From: Actinomadura violacea
GTDB lineage: Bacteria > Actinomycetota > Actinomycetes > Streptosporangiales > Streptosporangiaceae
Reading direction: 5' to 3'
Length of the DNA stretch: 64,000 nucleotides
NCBI RefSeq assembly: GCF_017573465.1
Contig: NZ_JAGEPF010000016.1
Span: 186,001-250,000 of the forward strand
Below are positions 30,708 to 38,319 of the stretch, one piece after another (positions within the stretch are counted from its first letter, which is position 1; every line of letters begins with the position of its first letter). Under the pieces are notes generated by a model. That model was not told the DNA's origin, made no database searches, and saw only the letters and a list, made by a program, of their open reading frames with translations. The position numbers were made by a program, and so were the translations under genes.

Positions 30708-31454
30708 TCAGCCGATCGCGCGGGTGGCCTTGCCGCCCCCGTCCACTCGGGCGTCACCGATGTCGGCGTTACGGCCGTCCTGGCGACCCTGCGCCGTCGC
30801 GAGGTAGTGCTGCTTGCGGGCGCCCGTCAGCTTGACCGTGTGCGGGAACATCTTCCGGTACGCGGCCCGGATCCGGTCGGCCTCGGTCTGCAGGACCAGG
30901 GCGTTGCCCGGCGCCTCGTCGGCCAGCTCACCGACCCGCGCCCGGATCTTCTCCGCGACGCCCGCGCCCCAGCCCCGGATGTAGTCCCAGCACCACTGGT
31001 CGACGGCGTCCCAGACCTGCTGGTCGTCCCAGCCCGGGTGCAGCTTGCGGAGCTCGGCCTCCCGCTTGTCGCCGGCGGCGTTGAACGCCGAGTTCATCTG
31101 CAGCGACAGGCTGGTGAGCAGGACGGTGAGGCTGTCCAGCAGGCTGCTGGTGCCGACGATCGTCATCTCGCCCTTGTGGGTGTCGGCGAGGGCCTCGCCG
31201 CCCATCGCCACGATCAGCGGGTACACCGCCTCGTAGTACACCGTCCCGTGCTCGATGGGCATCTCCATGACCATCAGGGTGATCTCCTCGGGGTCCTGCC
31301 CCTTGGAGCTGCGGATCTGGGCCTCCTCGATCCCCTTGGCCTTCATCAGCTTGGCCGCCATCGCGGCGGCCGCCTCCGCCTCCGCCGGCGGGGTGTTGGG
31401 GTGCTCCGCCTTGTTGAGCAGCGCCTGGATCTTGCCGACGTAGTCCATGGCCAT
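30708..31454 (-). CDS. DUF2786 domain protein
   Basis: This protein of about 248 residues starts at ATG 31454 with GGAGGT upstream. The N-terminal 45 residues are a DUF2786 helical domain (MDYVGKIQALLNKAEHPNTP, then EAEAAAAMAAKLMKAKGIEE). The rest resembles the longer phage-type DUF2786 proteins. It is monocistronic, with its own promoter (31510-31538) and terminator. A longer ORF start at 31526 precedes the -10 box and is rejected. The function is unknown; the family is common on actinophages. Confidence 0.8.
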   Translation of the reverse strand: MAMDYVGKIQALLNKAEHPNTPPAEAEAAAAMAAKLMKAKGIEEAQIRSSKGQDPEEITLMVMEMPIEHGTVYYEAVYPLIVAMGGEALADTHKGEMTIVGTSSLLDSLTVLLTSLSLQMNSAFNAAGDKREAELRKLHPGWDDQQVWDAVDQWCWDYIRGWGAGVAEKIRARVGELADEAPGNALVLQTEADRIRAAYRKMFPHTVKLTGARKQHYLATAQGRQDGRNADIGDARVDGGGKATRAIG

Positions 31455-31509
31455 CTCAGGACCTCCGGGTAGTGGTGGCCGGGACCGTGTGTCCCTGCCG
31501 ATGACCAGA

Positions 31510-31538
31510 ACACTATGGCAATCCAATAATCATGTCAA
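31510..31538 (-). promoter_or_regulatory. Leftward promoter copy 2
   Basis: TTGACA and TAGTGT on the minus strand are separated by the same 17-bp spacer as the promoter at 30368-30396. It is a near-consensus sigma-70-type promoter for the DUF2786 gene. Confidence 0.8.
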
Positions 31539-31791
31539 GTCATCTTGGAATGTAGACTCTGACCTGCCAAGATCCCCGCCATCCGTCACCCTGCCCGCCG
31601 CCCGCCCCTGCCGTCTCCGAGGGCATGAGGGCCGCCCCGGGGGTGACCGTGTGCCCCCGTGAATGCCCGCCCGTACCTACAGACACCCGTAGGCCACTCC
31701 GGCCCCATGTCTGCCGTACTCACTGCCGAGCCGGTGACAGGATCCGGCCATGACCTGCCCGCCACAAGCCGACCATGATAAGAATATTGGT

Positions 31792-32496
31792 ATGCCAGTG
31801 ATTGAGATTGAGGGAGTCCCTCCCTCCGCCACACTCCGCAAGGAGCTGGCAGAGGCCGGCAAGCCGGTCCTACTCAGCTTCAGCCGCGGGAAAGACAGCC
31901 TCGCGGCCTGGCTCGCACTCCGAGACGCCGACGTCGAGGTGATCCCGTACCACCTGTACCTGGTGCCCGGCCTGCGCTTCGTCGAGGAGTCGCTCGCCTA
32001 CATGGGCGAGTTCTTCGGCTGCGGCCCGATCCTGAACCTGCCGCACCCCTCGCTGTACCGGTGGCTCACCGCCCTCGTCTACCAGCCGCCCGAACGCTGC
32101 GCGCTCATCGAGGCCGCGACCCTGCCCCAGTTCACCTACACCGAACTCAACGACCTGGTCCGCGAGCACTACGACATGCCCGAGGCGTGGGTATGCGACG
32201 GCGTCCGCGCCGCGGACTCCCCGAACCGCCGCATGGCCCTGAAGTCACACGGCCCCATCAACAACACCGCCCGGACCCAGAAAGTCGTGTGGGACTGGCG
32301 CAAGGCCGACGTCATGGGCGCCATCGAACGGGCCGGCGTCCAACTGCCCCCCGACTACCTGTGGTTCGGACGCTCGTTCGACGGCCTCGACCACCGGTTC
32401 CTCGCCCAACTCAAGACGTACGCCCCCGACGACTACCAGCGGGTCCTGGACTGGTTCCCGCTCGCGGACATGGAGCTGTTCCGTGCCGATCTCTGA
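31792..32496 (+). CDS. PP-loop/PAPS-reductase-like phage protein
   Basis: This protein of about 234 residues has the PP-loop SRGKDS (residues 31-36, in VLLSFSRGKDSLAAWLAL), which binds ATP and drives adenylation in PAPS reductases, QueC, TilS and DndC. The C-terminal half resembles phage PAPS-reductase-family proteins (WVCDGVRAADSPNRRMALKS). ATG 31792 is preferred, since 31750-31791 is AT-rich and looks like promoter DNA. The true reaction (sulfur transfer or base modification) is unknown. It opens the late region. Confidence 0.75.
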   Translation: MPVIEIEGVPPSATLRKELAEAGKPVLLSFSRGKDSLAAWLALRDADVEVIPYHLYLVPGLRFVEESLAYMGEFFGCGPILNLPHPSLYRWLTALVYQPPERCALIEAATLPQFTYTELNDLVREHYDMPEAWVCDGVRAADSPNRRMALKSHGPINNTARTQKVVWDWRKADVMGAIERAGVQLPPDYLWFGRSFDGLDHRFLAQLKTYAPDDYQRVLDWFPLADMELFRADL

Positions 32497-33199
32497 CGAG
32501 GTGCGCCGCCGCCTGGAGGCCATGGCCGGCCGCGGCATCAAGCCCGGCGAGCCGCCGCCCGAGGCCCCGCCCGACGACCCCGACAAGCCGCGGCTACGCC
32601 CCGGCGACGAGGACGCCAGCCCCGAGGAACTCGAAAAGCGCCTCGGGTTCCGGGAGCGCGCCCGCCGCGAAGACGAACGATTCCGCCGCGCGACCGACTC
32701 CGAGTACTGGCTCGCGCTGTGCTTCCGCGACCCCGAAGACCCCGCCCGATTCTGCAAGGCCGCCCGCATCACCCTGCACGGCCACTACATCCACGGCCCC
32801 GACCTCGCCGCCGCGGTCGGCAAGACCGCCGTGCAGAACGCCCGCGACCGAGCCAAGGCGCTCCTGTCCTCCCGCGCCCTCACCGGTACGGACGGCGAGT
32901 CCGTCACCGACCGCCTCACCTCGACCCTGCCGCCCGACCCGCTCGCCGGCCTCACCGGCACCGGTGGCTTCGAGCGCGAGTGCGCCGAGGAACTCGCCGC
33001 CCTCGCCTCCGCCTTCACCGCACCCCCCGACCCGCACCCCGCCAACGTTCTGGACTCCCCGCACTGGATTGTCGTGGTGTTCCCACACCGCGAAGCCAAG
33101 GACGCCTTCCTCGCCGACACCGGCCTGGACGTCCTCGGCGACAAGTACCTCGACGGCCACCAGGCCGCGAGCACCATGAAGATCCGACTAGGGAAGTGA
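32483..33199 (+). CDS. Hypothetical protein coupled to the PP-loop gene
   Basis: This 238-residue protein starts at GTG 14 bp inside the PP-loop gene. A proline- and acid-rich N-terminus precedes a mixed domain (TDSEYWLALCFRDPEDPARF, then FCKAARI), and the C-terminus has WIVVVFPHREAKDAFLADTG, then KYLDGHQAA. It is always likely co-translated with its neighbour. The family is not recognised. Confidence 0.6.
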   Translation: MPISDEVRRRLEAMAGRGIKPGEPPPEAPPDDPDKPRLRPGDEDASPEELEKRLGFRERARREDERFRRATDSEYWLALCFRDPEDPARFCKAARITLHGHYIHGPDLAAAVGKTAVQNARDRAKALLSSRALTGTDGESVTDRLTSTLPPDPLAGLTGTGGFERECAEELAALASAFTAPPDPHPANVLDSPHWIVVVFPHREAKDAFLADTGLDVLGDKYLDGHQAASTMKIRLGK

Positions 33200-33205
33200 G
33201 GCACC

Positions 33206-33325
33206 ATGCGTCGACGTCTCGGCAACCTGTTCGGCGGCTCCCGCCGCCGCGGCCGCGGGGAGAGCACCCCGCCGCCGGCCCGCCGCGCCGCGTCGCCCAG
33301 CCGGGCGCGCAACTCCGGCACCTGA
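33206..33325 (+). CDS. 39-residue basic peptide
   Basis: An ATG at 33206 follows GGGAAGTGAGG. The peptide (MRRRLGNLFGGSRRRGRGES, then a Pro/Ala/Arg-rich end) is strongly basic. It fills the gap between two genes on the same strand. Translation is plausible but unproven. Confidence 0.4.
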   Translation: MRRRLGNLFGGSRRRGRGESTPPPARRAASPSRARNSGT

Positions 33326-33329
33326 TCCG

Positions 33330-33779
33330 ATGCCCAAGCGCGGCACCCGACAGCCGGCCACTGAGAAGGCTCCCGAGTCAGCCGCGCTCCAGCTGCTCGA
33401 CGGGGGAGGGGACACCACCGTCCCCGCCCCCGTCGACCCGCCGGACTGGCTCTCCGACGAAGCCACCACCCTCTGGCACACCCTCGCCCCCCACACCGCC
33501 CCCGGCACACTCACCGAAGGCACCGCCCCCGCCTTCGCATTCCTGTGCAACGCCCTCGCCACCTACGTCGACGCCGACCAGATGGTCCAAACCGCCGGCG
33601 TCCTCATCGCCGAAGGCCAGGGCCTCGCCCCCAACCCAGCCCTCGCCATCCGCGAACGCGCAGACGCCACCGTCGGCAAATGGGCCCGACACTTCGGCCT
33701 CATCCCCGACCCCCACACCGCAGCACCAGCGACCACCCAACGGCCCCGCACGCTGCCCCACCTGGTAGAAGGCGGGTGA
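33330..33779 (+). CDS. terS: P27-family terminase small subunit
   Basis: This 149-residue protein matches P27-like small terminases: DPPDWLSDEATTLWHTLAPH near the start, a helical core (FAFLCNALATYVDADQMVQT), and LAIRERADATVGKWARHFGL before the tail, where the P27 family has its LR..a..q.r.l...fGLtP block. It recognises the packaging site and works with the large subunit at 34866. The pair is split by a second HTH gene and a moron. Confidence 0.8.
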   Translation: MPKRGTRQPATEKAPESAALQLLDGGGDTTVPAPVDPPDWLSDEATTLWHTLAPHTAPGTLTEGTAPAFAFLCNALATYVDADQMVQTAGVLIAEGQGLAPNPALAIRERADATVGKWARHFGLIPDPHTAAPATTQRPRTLPHLVEGG

Positions 33780-33785
33780 CCACGT

Positions 33786-34340
33786 GTGCCCCCACGCATC
33801 GACGACGAAACCCGGGCCAAGATCCTCAAGGCCATCAAGGCCGGGAAACTCTCCCGCAACGCCATAGCCCGGAAGTACGGCGTCAGCGTCGGCACCGTCA
33901 CCAACATCGCCAAAGCCGCCAACCTGACGTCTGCGTTTGACCGGTCAAAGAGCAAAACCGCGCGCGCGACACAGGCCCGCAAGTTCGACGCGCTGGCCGC
34001 CCGCGCCAAGCTCCTCGTCGACCTGTACGGCGACGCCCAACGGTTCCGGGAACGAGCCTGGTCGCCTTACACCCAGATCGTCACCGGGCCACTCGGCACC
34101 GAGCTCGTCACGACCAAGCTCCCGCCGATCCGCGACCAGCAGGCCGCCTACACCGCGATGGCCATCGCCCTCGACAAGGCCCTGAAGATCGAGTCGGTCA
34201 ACACCGGCGACGGCGCCGAGCAGGGCAAGACGATGATCGGCGACCTGCGCGCCGCGCTCGGCCTGGCCTACGACGCGATCGAGGCTCAGGAAGCGCAGGC
34301 GGTGCAGGACGCCGGCTATGAGGCACCCCCGGCCGAATGA
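33786..34340 (+). CDS. HTH protein, possible second terminase small subunit
   Basis: This 184-residue protein starts at GTG. The N-terminus is a clear homeodomain-like HTH (DDETRAKILKAIKAGKLSRN, then AIARKYGVSVGTVTNIAKAA), and the rest is helical (YTAMAIALDKALKIESVN). It could be a second DNA-recognition factor for packaging or a regulator of late genes. Confidence 0.65.
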   Translation: MPPRIDDETRAKILKAIKAGKLSRNAIARKYGVSVGTVTNIAKAANLTSAFDRSKSKTARATQARKFDALAARAKLLVDLYGDAQRFRERAWSPYTQIVTGPLGTELVTTKLPPIRDQQAAYTAMAIALDKALKIESVNTGDGAEQGKTMIGDLRAALGLAYDAIEAQEAQAVQDAGYEAPPAE

Positions 34341-34347
34341 CGGCGGG

Positions 34348-34397
34348 TGCCGTGTTTCCGCAGGTGGCATACAAGCGACCTGCGGAAACACGGCACA
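34348..34397. repeat. Long palindromic hairpin element, copy 1
   Basis: GTGCCGTGTTTCCGCAGGT (34348-34366) and its perfect complement (34379-34397) form a 19-bp stem with a 12-nt loop. Copy 2 lies at 36162-36197 with the same core. It sits at the shared 3' ends of the HTH gene and the minus-strand membrane gene and may act as a two-way terminator. Confidence 0.75.
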
Positions 34398-34429
34398 ATG
34401 CGGCGGGGAGCGGGGAGAAGCCCACCGCA

Positions 34430-34660
34430 TCAGCGCCGGCCCCGCCTGCCGCCCGGCGCGAGCAGGTCGAGGCTCCACTGGAGCACGACCTCAAGGACGG
34501 CCCGCGCGTCTCGACGCCTGCTCGGCTTCGCCGACCACACCGCAGGCAGTAGCACGCCAACCAGTACGACGAAGATGCTGAGTACGAGGAGGACGAATAC
34601 GTAGTCCTTCGCGGTGGCCGCCGTCATCAACATGACGGGATACCGAGCGATCATCTTCAT
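34430..34660 (-). CDS. Minus-strand membrane moron
   Basis: This 76-residue protein starts at ATG 34660 with an excellent GAGGAGG site 9 bp upstream. One transmembrane helix (YVFVLLVLSIFVVLVGVLLP) is followed by a basic tail. It opposes the late genes and is inserted between the small and large terminase genes, the usual sign of a moron. It may be expressed from the lysogen. Confidence 0.6.
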   Translation of the reverse strand: MKMIARYPVMLMTAATAKDYVFVLLVLSIFVVLVGVLLPAVWSAKPSRRRDARAVLEVVLQWSLDLLAPGGRRGRR

Positions 34661-34865
34661 CTAGTCCGGCCTCCTCACCGTCGGGCCAGGGCGGCGCCCC
34701 TCCTGGGAAGGGCAGGCGTCCAAGCCACGGCGACCGGTCAATAGATGGCCACGACAGATAATCTCTCGCGCCTTCACCTTGGCAGCGTCCGCCTCACGGC
34801 CGCAGGCGTTTCCTCTAACCCGTCGGCCGGCTGCGGCTGGCGGTTGCGTGGCTGAGGGGGTGGTT

Positions 34866-36149
34866 GTGCCCCCGGCAGTCGACCTGGAGCGGGTCACGAG
34901 CGTGATGTCCCGCAAGCAGATCCGCTCGATCGTCGAGTCCGAGCGGGTGAAGATCTCGCTGTGGGAGGGCGCGGTCTCCAGCGGGAAGACCATCGCCAGC
35001 CTCGTCGCGTTCCTCATCGCCGTGGCGCAGGCCCCGGAGAACGGCCTGATCTTCTGCGTCGGCCGGACGCTCCAGACGGTGGAGCGGAACATCATCGAGG
35101 TGCTGATGCAGCCCCTCGGGCCGTTCGGGCCGCTCGCGAAGTACGTCGAGCACACCCGCGGCTCGAACGTCGCCACGATCTTCGGGCGGACCGTGCACCT
35201 GGTCGGCGCGAGCGACGTCCGCGCCGAAGGTCGCATTCGCGGCGCCACCGCGTCCCTGATCTACATCGACGAGGCCACGCTGATCCCCGAGGGCTTCTGG
35301 ACGATGTGCCTGTCGCGTATCCGCGTGCCGGGCGCCCGCTTGATCGCGACGACGAACCCGGACGGGCCCTCGCACTGGCTGCGCAAGAAGTTCCTGCTGC
35401 GCGAGGGCCGGCTGAACCTGCGGTCCTGGCACTTCGTGCTGGACGACAACCCGTTCCTTGAAGAGTCCTTCAAGCAGGACCTGCGCAACGAGTACGTCGG
35501 GCTCTGGTACCGCCGCTTCATTCAGGGCGAATGGTGCCTCGCCGAGGGCAGCGTCTACGACATGTGGGACGAGGACCGCCACATCGTCTCCGCACTGCCG
35601 GAGATCGTGATGTGGCCGGCGTGCGGCATCGACTACGGCACCAGCAATCCTTTCTCGGCGGAGATGGTCGGGCTCGGCGCCGACGGGCGCCTCTACCTGA
35701 CCAACGAGTGGCGGTACGAGGCGAAGGTCACGCGCCGGCAGCTGACCGACCCCGAGTACTCCGCGCGGCTCCGGGACTGGGCCGCGCACATCCGCGTCCC
35801 CGGCTTGTCCGCGCGCGGTGTCCAGCCTCGCTACTGGGTGGTCGACCCGTCCGCCGCGTCGTTCATCACGCAGCTGTACCGCGACAAGGTGACCCCGACC
35901 CTCGCCGACAATGCGGTGCTCGACGGGATCCGGCTCGTGTCGTCGCTCCTGGCCACCGACCGGCTCCGCGTCCACGAGTCGTGCACCGGCTGGATCGAGG
36001 AGGTCCCCGGCTATACGTGGGACCCCGACCAGGCCGAGAAAGGCATCGACGAGCCCGTCAAGACCGACGATCACTCGTTGGACGCCGGCCGGTACGGGCT
36101 GAAGACGACCGAGTTCCTGTGGCGCCCTCACCTCGCCCTCGCCGCCTAA
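34866..36149 (+). CDS. terL: Terminase large subunit (PBSX type)
   Basis: This protein of about 427 residues starts at GTG 34866 after GAGGGGG. The ATPase has Walker A GAVSSGKT (residues 35-42) and Walker B LIYIDEA (Asp135, Glu136). The C-terminal RNase H-like nuclease has its acidic residues in CGIDYGTSNPFS, YWVVDPSAASF and DDHSLDAGRY. It pumps DNA into the procapsid through the portal. Confidence 0.93.
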   Translation: MPPAVDLERVTSVMSRKQIRSIVESERVKISLWEGAVSSGKTIASLVAFLIAVAQAPENGLIFCVGRTLQTVERNIIEVLMQPLGPFGPLAKYVEHTRGSNVATIFGRTVHLVGASDVRAEGRIRGATASLIYIDEATLIPEGFWTMCLSRIRVPGARLIATTNPDGPSHWLRKKFLLREGRLNLRSWHFVLDDNPFLEESFKQDLRNEYVGLWYRRFIQGEWCLAEGSVYDMWDEDRHIVSALPEIVMWPACGIDYGTSNPFSAEMVGLGADGRLYLTNEWRYEAKVTRRQLTDPEYSARLRDWAAHIRVPGLSARGVQPRYWVVDPSAASFITQLYRDKVTPTLADNAVLDGIRLVSSLLATDRLRVHESCTGWIEEVPGYTWDPDQAEKGIDEPVKTDDHSLDAGRYGLKTTEFLWRPHLALAA

Positions 36150-36161
36150 CCAAGGTGCCGC

Positions 36162-36197
36162 GTTTCCGCAGGTCGCAATCAAGTCACCTGCGGAAAC
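36162..36197. repeat. Palindromic hairpin element, copy 2
   Basis: GTTTCCGCAGGT (36162-36173) and ACCTGCGGAAAC (36186-36197) form a 12-bp stem with a 12-nt loop, right after the terminase stop at 36149. The stem core and loop length match copy 1. A degenerate half copy (CTGCGGAACACGGCAC) is at 38251-38266. Confidence 0.7.
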
Positions 36198-36219
36198 CCG
36201 TGACCAGACAAGGACGCCC

Positions 36220-36711
36220 ATGGCCAACCCCGACTCGCCGCCGAACCCTGCGCCCAGCGACGACCCCGAACGGTTCCGGCTCGTCGGAGACGAGAACTGC
36301 GGCGTCGCCCTTCACTGCCTCGACTGCGACCGTGGAGGCCTGCCACTGGCCTACTTGGATGGCGGCCTTGGCGGCTACGACCACCAGGACGTCGAAGCCA
36401 CCGACACCATCCTCGGGCTCCTCACCCACGCCGACGCCCACGGCTGGCGCGTCCACGGCCGCCGACCCCGATTCAACCCCTACAGCCGGTCCCGGTTCGA
36501 CCGCGCCTACAACGGCTCCTGGATCGTGCCGCGCACCCCGCACACGGACATGCCGGTCGGCCCCCGCGTCCGCGACGAAGGGATGATCCGCCGCGAGGCC
36601 GGCGACTCCAGCCCCACCCACGCCCGCCAGTACGCCGCGCAGCTTCTCGCCGCCGCAGACGAGGCCGAACACCGCCGCGGCCGCTCCTCGGCCGCGAGGT
36701 CCTGGCCGTAG
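36220..36711 (+). CDS. Hypothetical protein
   Basis: This 163-residue protein has an N-terminal region with two cysteines (ALHCLDCDRGGLP) and a helical C-terminus. It lies between the terminase and the YaaC-like gene. Its function is unknown. The next 140 bp hold no clear gene. Confidence 0.55.
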   Translation: MANPDSPPNPAPSDDPERFRLVGDENCGVALHCLDCDRGGLPLAYLDGGLGGYDHQDVEATDTILGLLTHADAHGWRVHGRRPRFNPYSRSRFDRAYNGSWIVPRTPHTDMPVGPRVRDEGMIRREAGDSSPTHARQYAAQLLAAADEAEHRRGRSSAARSWP

Positions 36712-36852
36712 AAGTCGACGCCGGCCGGGACGCCCTCGTCGGCAGCCTCCCGCCGCCGTTCGGATTCTCCGGGAGCGGCGGAGGACAGGCCGATCGTGCA
36801 GCCGCCTCGACCGTCGTCGAAGACCGGCAGCGACCGGCCGGGCGGTGAGACG

Positions 36853-37908
36853 ATGACGGACATGCCGGATGCCGAGAAGACCTGGGGGCGAATCCGCGCG
36901 ACGCGCGCCAACCCACCAACCCCCGCCAAGAGCACACCCGAGAGGCGCCGCACGTACGGCACCGCACTGGAACAAGCCCAGCAGATGTTCCACGCCGCAG
37001 AGGCGGTCGGGCCGGAGACACAGCCCCTTCTGATCTTCTACGGGCTCAGCCAGGCCGGCCGCGCCATCGCCGCCGCATCGGCATCATCGATCGCGAACGG
37101 CGAGGGATGGCAGCTCCGGAGCCATGGCATCCAAGCGAATGGCCTGGATGGGCCCTTGCGTGACATTCGGGTCGTGAGCGGCAAGGCGGGGAAGCCGAGC
37201 AGCTTCGTGCGGCTCTCGGAGATCCTCGACTCCCCGCTGCTCCCGGAATCGGCTGAGGTTCGTCTCGAAGACCTTTGGGACTGCATACCGGGCAACAACG
37301 AACGGCCGCTCAGCGATGACGAGCAGCACAGGCGCATGCCGCTGTTCGTCAGCCAGAGCTTGCACGCAGATCCGCACCCTTTGCTGAGCGTCCGCGTAGT
37401 GGACTTTCCGCCGTGGGTCGTCGCTTCTTCGCAACCTCGCCAGGCCCTGGACGACTACCTCTCGGCGTTCCCCGATGTTCACCACTACACCGATTTCCTG
37501 AAGACGAGCAACGACCCGGAAGGTGACCCGGACTTCGTGCTCCGTACCCCCGGTGGCTGGGGCGAGCTCCTCATGCACTGGTTGATGCCGAGCGAACAAT
37601 CCAGCACGGTGGAAGAGCGCCTCGGGTACTTGAAGACGATGGTGCGTCCCTACGCCGGCGGATGGTGGTTCTTCCCCGAGGTCGGAGGGGCCGGCCGCAG
37701 CGTTCACCCCCTCATGGCGTGGTGGGCGGTCTTGCACGCGCTGTCGATGCTGGCCCGCTACCAGCCCGACCAGTGGATGGCCGAGATCAACGTGGACGAG
37801 GACGGCTCCCGGGCGGTCGCGATCGAGCAGCTTCTATGGGAAGCGCGCACGACCGTTCCGATCCTCATCGCCGAGACCATCGAGCACGTTGCAGAGCCGA
37901 ACACGTGA
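36853..37908 (+). CDS. YaaC-like protein, candidate moron
   Basis: This 351-residue protein resembles the YaaC family: an N-terminal helical part (TYGTALEQAQQMFHAAEAVG, then QPLLIFYGLSQAGRAIAAA) and a conserved later part (RPYAGGWWFFPEVGG, then LMAWWAVLHALSMLARYQPD and LLWEARTTVPILIAETIE). YaaC proteins have no established biochemical role. The gene is not part of the packaging machinery, yet it lies between terminase and portal. Its codon use is less GC-extreme than its neighbours, suggesting separate acquisition. Confidence 0.7.
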   Translation: MTDMPDAEKTWGRIRATRANPPTPAKSTPERRRTYGTALEQAQQMFHAAEAVGPETQPLLIFYGLSQAGRAIAAASASSIANGEGWQLRSHGIQANGLDGPLRDIRVVSGKAGKPSSFVRLSEILDSPLLPESAEVRLEDLWDCIPGNNERPLSDDEQHRRMPLFVSQSLHADPHPLLSVRVVDFPPWVVASSQPRQALDDYLSAFPDVHHYTDFLKTSNDPEGDPDFVLRTPGGWGELLMHWLMPSEQSSTVEERLGYLKTMVRPYAGGWWFFPEVGGAGRSVHPLMAWWAVLHALSMLARYQPDQWMAEINVDEDGSRAVAIEQLLWEARTTVPILIAETIEHVAEPNT

Positions 37909-38273
37909 ATGACCGCCTGGCGGCCGCGGGGTGCCGCGTCCATGGCACCGGCTGCTCCATCCCGTGGGGCTACGACGAGGCGCACACCGACCAGCACCAC
38001 CCCTACACGCCCGAGCAGCTCGCTGGCCGGGAGGAGTGTCCGCACCGGTACGCCTACCCGACCGTCGAGGACTACCTCGAAGGGTGGCGGCTGTGGCGTG
38101 TGTACCGCAATGAGAACCGCCTGAACCCGGCCGAGGCAGCCGTGCGGTGGGCGGTCATCGAGGAGCGCATCATCAGCGCGCTTCCGCCGCACATCACCGC
38201 CGCGACGCTGAGGCCCTACCTCGCGTCCCCGCCGGCTGCGCAGTTGCCATCTGCGGAACACGGCACCGGCTGA
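37905..38273 (+). CDS. Hypothetical protein
   Basis: This 122-residue protein starts at GTG (overlap with the YaaC-like gene). Residues 1-50 have CRVHGTGCSIPWGYDEAHTD and HHPYTPEQLAGREECPHRY, rich in Cys and His and possibly metal-binding. The C-terminus is helical. Its last codons overlap the degenerate palindrome half. Confidence 0.55.
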   Translation: MNDRLAAAGCRVHGTGCSIPWGYDEAHTDQHHPYTPEQLAGREECPHRYAYPTVEDYLEGWRLWRVYRNENRLNPAEAAVRWAVIEERIISALPPHITAATLRPYLASPPAAQLPSAEHGTG

Positions 38274-38319
38274 ATCGGCCTGACCAGGCCCCGAGCTACG
38301 AAAGGGGGCCTGGTTCCGC

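Noticed and set aside
31526..31526. Earlier start for the DUF2786 gene at 31526, and at 30384 for the gene at 30175
   Set aside because: Both starts lie upstream of the -10 boxes of the promoters found here, so they would not be on the transcript.
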